The notes: a model not told the origin generated them from the sequence alone. Counted from the stretch's first letter, positions 5,671 to 13,515 are shown. The stretch: 14,631 nucleotides of DNA from an uncultured Lachnospiraceae bacterium (GCA_910585855.1 CAJUGZ010000081.1:1-14631), one strand, 5' to 3'. Numbers and translations: made by a program.

Positions 5671-7503
5671 CTATTCTCCTTCTTTTACTTTGATATCTGC
5701 CTCTATTCCAAGATAGGGAAGAATATTTTCAAAAATTTCCCGAATCACCGGAGCAGCAATCGTTCCTCCATAATAGATCCCCTCCGGCTCATCAATCGTA
5801 ATCAAAGCAATTACCTGCGGATCGGATGCCGGAGCAAAACCCAAAAAAGAAGAAATATATTTATTCTCACTTCTTGGCAGTTTTTCCGAAGTTGCCGTCT
5901 TTCCTCCAATATGATATCCCTCTAAATAAGCATTTTTTCCGCTTCCCCCATCCACAACCTGTTCTAAAACATAGCGAACCGTCTTTGATGTTTCTTCTGA
6001 AAGAACTCCTTCCACAACCGGATAAGTCAAAGTTTCTAATATCGTTCCCTCTTCATCCCGAATATCCACTCCAAAGTGCGGCGTAATTCGATTTCCTCCA
6101 TTGATCAAAGAACTTACGGTAGTAACAAGCTGAATTGGTGTAATCTGAAATGACTGTCCAAACGATACAGTCGCCAGTTCCACCAGTCCCATATTTTCTT
6201 TTTTATGCATAATTGTTCCTGCTTCTCCGGGAAGATCGATCCCGGTTTTCGTCAACAATCCAAACTGCTGAAAATAATCATAATACCGATCCACTCCCAG
6301 CCGCAGCCCCAGTTCAATAAATACCGGATTGCAGGAATTCATAACCGCCTGCACAAATGTTTCTCCTCCGTGTCCGCTGGTTTTATGGCAGCGGATTTTT
6401 CGATCCTCTACAATCTTAAAGCCCGGACAGGAAAAGGAATCCTCTAAACCTGCCACTCCTTCCTCTAGTGCTGCCGACATAGTAATAATCTTAAACGTTG
6501 AACCCGGCTCATACGTATCATTAATACAGCGATTTCGCCACATTTGATTCAAAAGATCCTGTTTTTCTTTCTCGGTCAGTGCTGCTTGCTGTTCTTCCTC
6601 CATCAAAAGTGTAAAAGGCTGATTTAAATCAAATTCCGGCAGATTTACACAGGCATAAATTTCTCCGTTTTGCGGATTCATTACCAATACTGATACACTA
6701 TTTGCATTTTTTTTCTCCAATACTTTCTGTGCCGCTTGTTCTGCATACCGTTGAATATTGATATCCAGACTGGTGGTCAGATTTTTTCCATTGATTGGAT
6801 CTATCCTGTCTTCTGCTGTATTTTCCAGTTCTACGCCCTTTGCATCAGTTATGGTAAGAATCAAACCATCTGTTCCTTTTAAATATTTTTCATACTGCAC
6901 TTCCAATCCGATAATCCCCTGATTATCACTTCCAGTAAACCCCAAAACTTTTGAAGCCAATGTCCCATAAGGATAATAACGCTTATAGTCCTCATCCACT
7001 TTTACTCCATCAAGGTTATATTCCCGAATCCGATCCCCAATCTCCTTTTCAACATTGGACAAAATCCGTTCTCTGGCACTTACTTTTGTAACTCTCTTTC
7101 GCACAGTTTCCTCTGAAAGCCCCAGCTCTGCACTTAAGATACGAATTACCTCTTCTTCGTCTGTAATCTGACTGTGAATAACAGAAATCGTACAAACCGT
7201 TTTATTCGCTGCAATCAGCACTCCGTTTCTATCATAAATTTCTCCTCGTGCCGCTTTAATCGCCCGTTCTCTTTGATGCAGTTCATCTGCCCTTTCACTA
7301 TAATAGTCTGCCCTAAAAATCATCAGATAAGACAATCGGATCGATAAAATCAGAAAAACTACTGCTACACAACATAAAAATACGATTGTTTTTCTGCGGC
7401 TTCCTGTTGTATTCCATTCAAGCATAATTGGAAAGCTGTCCTTTTCCCCGTTTGTACTAAGTTTATTATTCATCTCTCTCAGATATGATAGTTTCCTGTC
7501 CAT
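5671..7503 (-). CDS. spoVD: Class B penicillin-binding protein, SpoVD-like transpeptidase
   Basis: This is a 610-residue D,D-transpeptidase that crosslinks peptidoglycan outside the membrane. A membrane segment at about 38-62 is followed by the class B dimerisation domain (ARGEIYDRNGVLIA, 85-98; YYPYGTLASKVLGF, 176-189) and the transpeptidase domain, with SXXK as STFK (S335, K338) and SXN as SCN (390-392). The third motif reads KTA (535-537) in GGKTATSEKLPR, where KTG is usual. It ends without a PASTA domain, unlike Bacillus SpoVD. The spoVD name rests on its place immediately before mraY, as in clostridia with tandem PBPs. It starts 30 bases after the upstream PBP. The start is not certain: the first ATG has AGGAT only two bases away, and M27 is an alternative. 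Confidence 0.88.
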   Translation of the reverse strand: MDRKLSYLREMNNKLSTNGEKDSFPIMLEWNTTGSRRKTIVFLCCVAVVFLILSIRLSYLMIFRADYYSERADELHQRERAIKAARGEIYDRNGVLIAANKTVCTISVIHSQITDEEEVIRILSAELGLSEETVRKRVTKVSARERILSNVEKEIGDRIREYNLDGVKVDEDYKRYYPYGTLASKVLGFTGSDNQGIIGLEVQYEKYLKGTDGLILTITDAKGVELENTAEDRIDPINGKNLTTSLDINIQRYAEQAAQKVLEKKNANSVSVLVMNPQNGEIYACVNLPEFDLNQPFTLLMEEEQQAALTEKEKQDLLNQMWRNRCINDTYEPGSTFKIITMSAALEEGVAGLEDSFSCPGFKIVEDRKIRCHKTSGHGGETFVQAVMNSCNPVFIELGLRLGVDRYYDYFQQFGLLTKTGIDLPGEAGTIMHKKENMGLVELATVSFGQSFQITPIQLVTTVSSLINGGNRITPHFGVDIRDEEGTILETLTYPVVEGVLSEETSKTVRYVLEQVVDGGSGKNAYLEGYHIGGKTATSEKLPRSENKYISSFLGFAPASDPQVIALITIDEPEGIYYGGTIAAPVIREIFENILPYLGIEADIKVKEGE

Positions 7504-7533
7504 ATCCTGCCAAAAGCCTTTTTATAAATACTG

Positions 7534-9708
7534 CTACTCCTCTATACTCTCTTCTGTTAATGTCGTATTTCCTTCCGATGTTTCTCCTTCTTTTGTCGTT
7601 TCTCCCATAAATCCCTGTCCAAAATAGGATTCATTAAAATGAGATTCTGGATGTGTCGTTGTTTCTGTTTCTTCCTCTGTCGTTTCCTCTGACTCTTCTG
7701 TCGTTGTTTCCTCTGGTTCTTCCTCCACAGAATAAGCCGGATAAATTCCCATATAAGGAAGAACTTCCAACAGCACATTATGTGCCATTACTGTTGCCTG
7801 AGAAGCATCATCCTGATCGGGTATATTTGGTTCATCAATAATAAAATAACAGACAATCTGCGGATCTTCTACCGGTGCAAAACAAAGAAATGATACCAGA
7901 TAACGCTTTTTATCACGTGGATGCTTCTCTGCCGTACCAGTCTTTCCGCCAATCGTATAACCCTCTATCGCCGCTTTTCTTCCCGTTCCCCCTTCTACAG
8001 TCTGATAGAGATACTCTCGAAGCAAATCCGATGTTCCCTTACTGACCGTATTTTTTACCAAAGTCGGCGTATAAGTTTTTACTGTACCTCCAGACGGCTC
8101 TACAATCTTTTTCATCACATGAGGCTGATAATAATTTCCTCCATTGATCAGCGAACAAAACGCTGTAATCATCTGTGTAGCAGTTGCATTGAAATTCTGT
8201 CCAAATGAATTAGTTGCCAAACTCGCTGCATCCATTCTAGAAGCAGAATATAAAAGTCCCACTTCTTCTCCCGGAAGATCGACCCCAGTTCTGCTTCCCA
8301 TACCAAACAGCCGCTGGGACTCCGCAAACTTCTCTCTTCCCATACTCTGTGCTATCTTCATCAAAGCAACATTACAGGAATACATAATACTTTCTCCTAA
8401 AGTCAGCCAGCCATCTCCTGCCGTATTATGGCAATGAATAAAATCATCTCCAACAAATAACTGCCCCTCACACAAATAATTATCCGTCTTCAGAATCGAA
8501 CCATAATCTAAAGCCGCTGCCACAGTAAACGGTTTCTGTGTAGAACCGGGTTCAAAAACCGCACTAATACAAAAATTTTTCCAAAGCTCATAACGAAATT
8601 CCATCTTTTTCTCAGAAGTCATAGCCTCCAATTCTGCTGAGGTAAAAAAAGCTGAAATATCACTGGGATCATTTAAATCAAATACCGGTGCAGAAGCCTC
8701 TGCCAAAATCTCTCCATTATTCGGATCCATCATAATAATCGCCACATTGGCAGCCCCTACCTCTTCCATATATTTCTTAATCCACTTTTCCGCAATCATC
8801 TGCAAATTAATATCAATTGTAGATACTATGGTGTTTCCATCTATTGCACCCTTAATCACCTTTTCTAAATCACTGTCCTCGTTCAGATAACCATAAATCC
8901 GCCCATTTGTTCCGTTCAATGTACTGTTATAATACTGCTCTATCCCATAACTTCCTACATTCTCCTGATTTGAAAATCCGATCACATCACAGGCAAGCGT
9001 TCCATAAGGATAACTGCGCACCGATCCTTCTTCAAACCACACTCCATTTAAATCCGCTATCTGATATGTTTCTTCTGGAAACCACTCTGGACGCTCCTCA
9101 AAATTTCGATTCTGCAGATTGTGAAACTCTTCAATCTGCTCATAAGTCAATTCCCTATCATAAATAATATACTGACTTTCTGGACTCCCCTGAATTTTTG
9201 CCCGAACATCCGACATATCATACCCAAAGCAATGATTCAGCGCCGTAAGCACTGCATTAAGAGAAGAACCATCCTCATCCGAAAGAATCAGCTTCGCATC
9301 CAATATCAAATTATATACCGTTGTACTGGTGGCTAACACCACTCCATTACGATCCGTAATATTTCCTCGCTTATAAGGAAGTACACGGCTTTGATAGCTT
9401 TGCTGCGACAATACTTTTACTGCATACTCATTTCCATTTGTCATATTAATATAAGTCAAATTTCCTGCCAATCCAAATAAAACTAGCACAAACACGCCCA
9501 ATGTTTGTGCCAGTTTCTTTCGCATCTTTCTGGTCAATTTTTTTCCAAAATTCTGCTTTCTTCTCTCTATACTTTTATTCAAAGCATTTGCCTTCCTAAC
9601 TCTTGTATCTTTAATATTCGTCCTTTTCAAGCCAGTACTCTTTGTATTTTTTTGAGTATTTGTTCTTTTTACCCCAGTATTTTTTCTTCCTACTCCCTGT
9701 TTCCTCAT
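7534..9708 (-). CDS. Class B penicillin-binding protein, FtsI/PBP2-like, with acidic C-terminal tail
   Basis: This 724-residue septal-type transpeptidase is probably the partner of FtsW in septal crosslinking. A basic cytoplasmic N-terminus of about 65 residues, with an internal repeat (TGVKRTN at 11-17, TGLKRTN at 25-31), precedes a membrane segment at about 68-88. The dimerisation domain follows (YKRGNITDRNGVVLATS, 112-128; SYPYGTLACDVIGF, 232-245), then the transpeptidase domain with STQK (S389, K392), SCN (444-446) and KTG (589-591), all intact. After residue 660 comes a tail of about 64 residues made largely of glutamate and threonine (EEPEETTTEESEETTEEE), which is outside the known fold. 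AGGG lies six bases before the ATG. It is the first of two tandem PBP genes and is separated from ftsL by repeat S2. Confidence 0.93.
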   Translation of the reverse strand: MRKQGVGRKNTGVKRTNTQKNTKSTGLKRTNIKDTRVRKANALNKSIERRKQNFGKKLTRKMRKKLAQTLGVFVLVLFGLAGNLTYINMTNGNEYAVKVLSQQSYQSRVLPYKRGNITDRNGVVLATSTTVYNLILDAKLILSDEDGSSLNAVLTALNHCFGYDMSDVRAKIQGSPESQYIIYDRELTYEQIEEFHNLQNRNFEERPEWFPEETYQIADLNGVWFEEGSVRSYPYGTLACDVIGFSNQENVGSYGIEQYYNSTLNGTNGRIYGYLNEDSDLEKVIKGAIDGNTIVSTIDINLQMIAEKWIKKYMEEVGAANVAIIMMDPNNGEILAEASAPVFDLNDPSDISAFFTSAELEAMTSEKKMEFRYELWKNFCISAVFEPGSTQKPFTVAAALDYGSILKTDNYLCEGQLFVGDDFIHCHNTAGDGWLTLGESIMYSCNVALMKIAQSMGREKFAESQRLFGMGSRTGVDLPGEEVGLLYSASRMDAASLATNSFGQNFNATATQMITAFCSLINGGNYYQPHVMKKIVEPSGGTVKTYTPTLVKNTVSKGTSDLLREYLYQTVEGGTGRKAAIEGYTIGGKTGTAEKHPRDKKRYLVSFLCFAPVEDPQIVCYFIIDEPNIPDQDDASQATVMAHNVLLEVLPYMGIYPAYSVEEEPEETTTEESEETTEEETETTTHPESHFNESYFGQGFMGETTKEGETSEGNTTLTEESIEE

Positions 9709-9780
9709 CCTCTGCCCTACTCTCTTCCCTTTTTTCTAAAAAACACCAATTCGTTTCTATCTATTTTCTATCTGCCAAAC

Positions 9781-9947
9781 ACAGCCAAAATCCAAAGAAA
9801 GGTCTGCGCAGGGTCATCATTTCCTGTCGGCACTTAGGTGCTGTCTTGCTGTCTTTTAGCACCTTATGTGTCCGCTATGAAAATAGGAAATGCTAAGCGA
9901 AAGCGAACCCGAAGCAGACCTTCCTTTGGAGTTTAGCGTCCTCCCCC
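9781..9947 (-). repeat. Short structured repeat copy S2, between ftsL and the first PBP gene
   Basis: On the minus strand it begins GGGGGAGGACGC five bases after the ftsL stop codon and ends TTTTGGCTGT. It can fold in three tiers. The outer arms (plus strand 9792-9814 and 9907-9929) pair at 19 of 23 positions. A middle stem pairs CATTTCCT (9818-9825) with AGGAAATG (9885-9892). An inner stem pairs AGGTGCT (about 9836-9842) with AGCACCT (about 9858-9864). GTCATCATTT and the end motifs are shared with S1, and the right arm is shared with S3. It fills most of the 243-base gap; I see nothing else in the remainder. Confidence 0.8.
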
Positions 9948-9951
9948 ACTT

Positions 9952-10473
9952 CTATTTAGCAGGTGTCATCGTCTTTGGCACTTCTGGAATCTCTCCATAC
10001 TGACGCACATACTCCGCACTTGTATTTTCATATTCCAAAACCTGTCCTTTTTTCGGATAAGTCATACCCAGTTCTTCCGTTGCCACCTGATAAATATATT
10101 GTAAATCCATATAATTATTGATACTGGCTTCCAATTCATTATTCTGTGCAATCATATTAGTTAATTCCACTTCATAGGAATTAATCGTTTCTAAACGCAC
10201 CATTACTTCTGTCTGAAGCTGTACATACTGTACACAGATATAAATAGTAGCTATAATTGCTACGCCAAAGAGAAGTACAGAAAATGGATTTCGCAGTCTG
10301 GACTTTACCTTTACCTGCTGTACAGACTTTTTTCTATGTACCTGCTGTCCTCTACTTCCATGCTGTCTTTGTGGTAAAAGTTCCATTTGTCTTGCTGCAT
10401 TACCATCCGTTGCATAGCGGTACTGGCTCTGTCTAGATCTATGGATAGTTCTGCTTCTTGCTGTAGATGCCAT
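9952..10473 (-). CDS. ftsL: Cell division protein FtsL
   Basis: The product is a 173-residue bitopic protein with a basic cytoplasmic N-terminus of about 62 residues, a single membrane segment (PFSVLLFGVAIIATIYICVQYV) and an extracytoplasmic coiled coil (QLQTEVMVRLETINSYEVELTNMIAQNNELEASINNY). It ends in a region like LGMTYPKKGQVLEY, typical of FtsL/DivIC-like septum formation initiators. FtsL forms a trimeric scaffold with FtsQ/DivIB and DivIC and activates the septal synthase. The ATG at 10471-10473 has GGAGG seven bases upstream. A GTG at 10486-10488 would add five residues but would overlap that binding site. It lies 23 bases after rsmH. The assignment rests on topology, coiled coil and position; primary sequence is poorly conserved in this family. 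Confidence 0.9.
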   Translation of the reverse strand: MASTARSRTIHRSRQSQYRYATDGNAARQMELLPQRQHGSRGQQVHRKKSVQQVKVKSRLRNPFSVLLFGVAIIATIYICVQYVQLQTEVMVRLETINSYEVELTNMIAQNNELEASINNYMDLQYIYQVATEELGMTYPKKGQVLEYENTSAEYVRQYGEIPEVPKTMTPAK

Positions 10474-10496
10474 AATAGTCCCTCCCACTTTCCGCT

Positions 10497-11438
10497 TTAT
10501 TCACTTCGCTCAAACACCCGAAGTTTCGCACTTTTTGATCTTGGATTCTCTTCCTGTTCCTGCTTTGACGGCAGAATGGGCTTTTTTGTAATCACCTTTC
10601 CTTTAGATTTTCTGCCGCATACACAGATTGGAAAATCCGGCGGACAGATACAGGGATTTTCAAAATTCCGAAATCCGGTCTTTACAATCCGATCCTCTAA
10701 AGAATGAAAAGTAATAATACAAAATCTTCCCTTTTGATTCAGCAGTTCTGCCATCTGATCCAACGAATCCTTTAATACTTCCAGTTCCCGATTACATTCA
10801 ATCCGAATCGCCTGAAATGTCTGCTTCGCCGGATGTCCTTTATTTGCTCTAACCTTTTGGGGAATCGCATGACGAATAATTTCTGTCAGCTCTCCCGCTG
10901 TTTCAATTTGTTTTTTTTGTCGTTCTGCTGCAATATGTTTTGCAATATTCTTTGCAAACGGATCTTCTCCATAATCTCGTATAATTCGATATAAATCAAA
11001 TTCACTATACTGATTGACAATCTCTTTTGCTGTTTTTGTCTGCCGCTGATCCATTCGCATATCAAGAGGAGCACTTTTCTCCCGATAAGTAAAACCACGT
11101 TCTGATGCATCTAACTGATAAGAGGATACCCCCAGATCTAAAAGAATTCCATCTACCTTTTTTATTCCAAATCCCAAAAGAATCTGCTGTATCTCTCTAT
11201 AATTACTCCGCACAATACAAACACGATCCGAAAATTCCTGCAGCCGCATACCAGCTGCAAAAACTGCATCTGCATCCTGATCAATACCAATCAGCCTGCC
11301 ACCTTTTGTAAGCCTTGATGCAATATGCCAAGCATGTCCGCCGCCGCCTAATGTACCATCTACATAGATTCCATCCGGCTTAATATTCAAAAAATCCAAA
11401 CACTCCTGCAGCAATATGGGCTTATGTACAAACTCCAC
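10497..11438 (-). CDS. rsmH: 16S rRNA (cytosine1402-N4)-methyltransferase RsmH (MraW)
   Basis: RsmH methylates N4 of C1402 in 16S rRNA using S-adenosylmethionine, acting on the small ribosomal subunit in the cytoplasm. The 313 residues carry the family signatures: HKPILLQECLDFL at the N-terminus, the SAM-binding YVDGTLGGGGHAWHI and GIDQDADA, DGILLDLGVSSYQLD, SAPLDMRMD, RIECNRELEVL, and FCIITFHSLEDRIVK near the end. The GTG start at 11436-11438 has AGGAGG five bases upstream; an out-of-frame ATG overlaps it. It is the first gene of the visible dcw cluster. Many Firmicutes have mraZ directly upstream, but here the space to the divergent fabH holds no mraZ. Confidence 0.97.
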   Translation of the reverse strand: MEFVHKPILLQECLDFLNIKPDGIYVDGTLGGGGHAWHIASRLTKGGRLIGIDQDADAVFAAGMRLQEFSDRVCIVRSNYREIQQILLGFGIKKVDGILLDLGVSSYQLDASERGFTYREKSAPLDMRMDQRQTKTAKEIVNQYSEFDLYRIIRDYGEDPFAKNIAKHIAAERQKKQIETAGELTEIIRHAIPQKVRANKGHPAKQTFQAIRIECNRELEVLKDSLDQMAELLNQKGRFCIITFHSLEDRIVKTGFRNFENPCICPPDFPICVCGRKSKGKVITKKPILPSKQEQEENPRSKSAKLRVFERSE

Positions 11439-11586
11439 ATCTTCCTCCTATCTTTCGAACTTAAACCGATATCCTTATTGTCATTCTTTTTTCTATTTCT
11501 TATTTTTTATTTCCTACTCCCTTCACTAACCAACCTAACCAATTCAACCCATTCACTTTCCGCCACTTTTCATCACTCACAGCCTT

Positions 11587-11615
11587 ATCATAACGTATTT
11601 TTCTAGGAATTACAA
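11587..11615 (-). promoter_or_regulatory. Promoter for the rsmH/dcw transcription unit
   Basis: On the minus strand TTGTAA (complement of 11610-11615) is followed by a 17-base spacer and TATGAT (complement of 11587-11592). The -10 box has five of six consensus bases and the -35 box has four. Transcription would begin near 11580. The leader then carries several TGG-containing words at roughly 9-10 base intervals (complement of about 11521-11567), which loosely recalls the direct repeats bound by MraZ. The match is weak. Confidence 0.55.
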
Positions 11616-11761
11616 GAGAAAACATTACGATTTTCAAAAGTTTTTTCTACGAAATATTACATTATATTTAAAAAAATTTTATTTTTCCTTCTTTTTTTAT
11701 CTAAAATTCTCTATTACTCCTTCCATAAATCTTTTGAAGAAAGAAAAAACCGAATTTCTTC

Positions 11762-11791
11762 TTGACAAAAACAATCCTTCAATTATATACT
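11762..11791 (+). promoter_or_regulatory. fabH promoter
   Basis: A perfect TTGACA (11762-11767), an 18-base spacer and TATACT (11786-11791) form a sigma-A type promoter. The predicted start is near 11798, about 80 bases before the fabH ATG. Because an alternative upstream fabH start (TTG at 11762) would overlap this -35 box, the promoter also argues against that longer gene model. Confidence 0.65.
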
Positions 11792-11819
11792 TTGATTATC
11801 AAAATATTTGAACTACAAA
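11791..11819 (+). promoter_or_regulatory. Tandem FabT-type operator palindromes at the fabH promoter
   Basis: TTTGATTATCAAA (11791-11803) is a perfect palindrome around its centre and agrees with the published core of streptococcal FabT binding sites. A second, weaker palindrome, TTTGAACTACAAA (11807-11819), has the same layout, with its centre 16 bases further on. Together they overlap the last base of the -10 box and cover the predicted transcription start, a position suited to repression. No FabT-like MarR-family regulator gene is in the window, so the binding protein is inferred. Confidence 0.6.
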
Positions 11820-11878
11820 TCAGTAAAAATAATCCCTATAAGGAAAATCATTATATAGTTAAGAAAGGAACTATCACA

Positions 11879-12829
11879 ATGAATCAAATTACTTCAAAAA
11901 TTGCAGGCACAGGAAGTGCTCTTCCAAAAACAATTTTAACAAATAAAGAATTAGAAACTCTAGTTGATACCAGTGATGCATGGATTCAAGAACGCACCGG
12001 AATAAAAGAAAGACGAATCGCCAAAAATCAGGAAAATACCTCCGATCTGGCCATTGCCGCTGCCCAAAAAGCACTAAAAAATGCCAATCTATCAGCAAAC
12101 GATATCGATTTTATTATTGTTGCCACATTTACTCCAGACTCTATTATGCCAAATACTGCCTGTCTGGTACAAGCAGCTCTCCATGCCGATCACGCCGTCT
12201 GCTTTGATCTCAATGCTGCCTGCTCAGGATTTTTATTCGCATTACAAACGGCACATGCCTATATCTGTTCTGGGCTTGCCCGCCATATTTTAATAATCGG
12301 CTCAGAAAATATCTCCAAAACCCTCAACTGGAACGACAGAAAAACCTGTATCCTTTTTGGCGACGGTGCAGGTGCGGTAGTATTAAGCATTTCTGATTCT
12401 TCCAAACATGCACTTCTTGACTTTGAAACCGGAAGTGATGGAACTCGCAGCAATGTTTTAACTCTATCCGGCTTTCAAAAATCCTTTTTGCAAATGGACG
12501 GACAAGAAGTATTTAAATTCGCTGTACGCAAAGTACCAGAAATCATTCTTACCCTTACCCAAAGAAACCACCTTTGCCCGGAAGAAATTGACTGGTACTT
12601 TCTGCATCAGGCAAACGCCAGAATTCTAACCTCCGTAGCCAAGCGCCTTTCTCTTCCGCTTGATAAATTTCCATCCAACCTAAGCAGCTATGGCAACACT
12701 TCTGCAGCAAGTATTCCAATTCTGCTTGATGAATACCACAATTCCCATAAACTCCTTCCCGGTCAAAAAATCATTCTTTCTGGTTTCGGCGGAGGGCTTA
12801 CTTGGGGAAGCTGTCTGATCTCTTGGTAA
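11879..12829 (+). CDS. fabH: Beta-ketoacyl-ACP synthase III (FabH family)
   Basis: FabH starts type II fatty acid synthesis by condensing an acyl-CoA with malonyl-ACP in the cytoplasm. The 316-residue protein has normal length and an intact Cys-His-Asn triad: C115 in LNAACSGF, H243 in FLHQANARI and N273 in YGNTSAAS. Other family words are DTSDAWIQERTGIKERR, FGDGAGAVVLS and the C-terminal SGFGGGLTWGS. The ATG at 11879-11881 follows AAGAAAGGAA. An upstream in-frame TTG (11762) lies inside the promoter and is rejected. It stands alone, with no acpP, fabD, fabG or fabK next to it, so it may be a separate fabH or a second copy. The C-terminal half ends 29 bases before the convergent zinc-ribbon gene. 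Confidence 0.93.
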   Translation: MNQITSKIAGTGSALPKTILTNKELETLVDTSDAWIQERTGIKERRIAKNQENTSDLAIAAAQKALKNANLSANDIDFIIVATFTPDSIMPNTACLVQAALHADHAVCFDLNAACSGFLFALQTAHAYICSGLARHILIIGSENISKTLNWNDRKTCILFGDGAGAVVLSISDSSKHALLDFETGSDGTRSNVLTLSGFQKSFLQMDGQEVFKFAVRKVPEIILTLTQRNHLCPEEIDWYFLHQANARILTSVAKRLSLPLDKFPSNLSSYGNTSAASIPILLDEYHNSHKLLPGQKIILSGFGGGLTWGSCLISW

Positions 12830-12858
12830 GAAGTTATTTTTTAACAAATACCTGCCGC

Positions 12859-13272
12859 TTATCTGCGTCTGGACTGATCATAAAGCATCCATACCAAAAA
12901 CCAAAACAATGCCATAACCGGTTTAGAAAAAAACATAATTAAAAGAACAATCTTAATCCATAAAGGCATCCTTTTTAACCGAACACTAAGAGAACTTGGT
13001 TCTTTCTCTTTCCTTTCTAATACCTGACCCTTTTTATTATCCTCTTTTTTCCAAACCGGTGTTTTCTCAAAAGAAGGCATCTGCTTTTGTTCCGCCTGAA
13101 ACATCTTTTCCCATTCTTTGCGCCGCTCCTGTTTTAACCGTTCTTGTTTATATTTTTCGTATTCCGGATCATACTCTTGTCTTATCGGTTCTTCTTTCAT
13201 AAGCTCCACTCCGCAAAAAGCACACCTTCTTACATCTGGTTTATTTTCATATCCACAATAATCACATTTCAT
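12859..13272 (-). CDS. Small zinc-ribbon membrane protein of unknown function
   Basis: The 137-residue protein begins with a double CXXC zinc ribbon (C3, C6, C17 and C20 in MKCDYCGYENKPDVRRCAFCG). A long, highly charged and probably helical segment follows (residues about 34-60, rich in Lys, Glu and Arg), then a basic linker and one hydrophobic C-terminal segment (about 103-131). The likely topology is a cytoplasmic zinc ribbon tethered by a C-terminal anchor. The start at 13270-13272 places the ribbon at the extreme N-terminus; a start 33 bases earlier would add MICILERNERI and overlap the purine-rich GGAAAGGA ribosome binding region. I do not recognise a named family, and neighbouring genes give no clue to function. 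Confidence 0.75.
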   Translation of the reverse strand: MKCDYCGYENKPDVRRCAFCGVELMKEEPIRQEYDPEYEKYKQERLKQERRKEWEKMFQAEQKQMPSFEKTPVWKKEDNKKGQVLERKEKEPSSLSVRLKRMPLWIKIVLLIMFFSKPVMALFWFLVWMLYDQSRRR

Positions 13273-13467
13273 GATTCTTTCATTCCTTTCCAAAATACAA
13301 ATCAAACAGCCCTTTTTATCAACCTGTATCTGAATTAAAAAAGCTATATGTTCTCTTTTTAGTATATTGGATTTTTCCCCATTTTACAAGAATTTTCTAC
13401 TATCAAAAGTTTACCACTTTCCAATAAACCAGTTGATTTAAAGCAAAAAAATTTTATAGGGGGTTCT

Positions 13468-13512
13468 CAAACCCGGAATAGACCTCCTTTCGGATTCCAA
13501 CGTCCCCCTCCC
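13468..13512 (-). repeat. Short structured repeat, half copy S3, after thiT
   Basis: On the minus strand it begins GGGAGGGGGACG three bases after the thiT stop codon. Forty-five bases align with the end of S2 at 9903-9947, sharing AACCCG, AGACCT and the CGTCC end motif. The opposite arm and the interior of the element are not visible in the adjoining 13306-13467, so this looks like a truncated copy. A five-base hairpin (GGGTT at 13461-13465, AACCC at 13470-13474) lies at its inner edge. The rest of the gap to the zinc-ribbon gene holds only AT-rich sequence. Confidence 0.6.
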
Positions 13513-13515
13513 ATT

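Larger units (their letters stand above)
11440..11878. other. Divergent regulatory region between rsmH and fabH
   Basis: This stretch of about 440 bases holds no convincing gene. It contains the rsmH promoter and a leader of roughly 140 bases, strongly purine-rich in the transcript, then about 150 very AT-rich bases, then the fabH promoter and operators. I see no riboswitch or intrinsic terminator in it. Confidence 0.6.

Noticed and set aside
4754..5716. Open frames through LA (4754-4963, minus) and LB (5438-5716, plus) that share a peptide containing VCDTGELRPG and SGWMHI, suggesting a conserved protein
   Set aside because: The shared peptide comes from the most conserved nucleotide block of the repeat. 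Differences between copies fall at all codon positions, the rest of the frames does not agree, and the frames run out through the variable arms. These are chance frames in a repeat.
11762..11878. N-terminal extension of FabH beginning at the TTG at 11762
   Set aside because: The start would lie in a perfect TTGACA -35 box and the extension has no similarity to FabH. The ATG at 11879 has a good binding site and gives the normal length.
13273..13375. Promoter for the zinc-ribbon gene (TTGATA and downstream AT-rich words)
   Set aside because: No -10 box fits at acceptable spacing; the best option needs 19 bases. Too weak to annotate.
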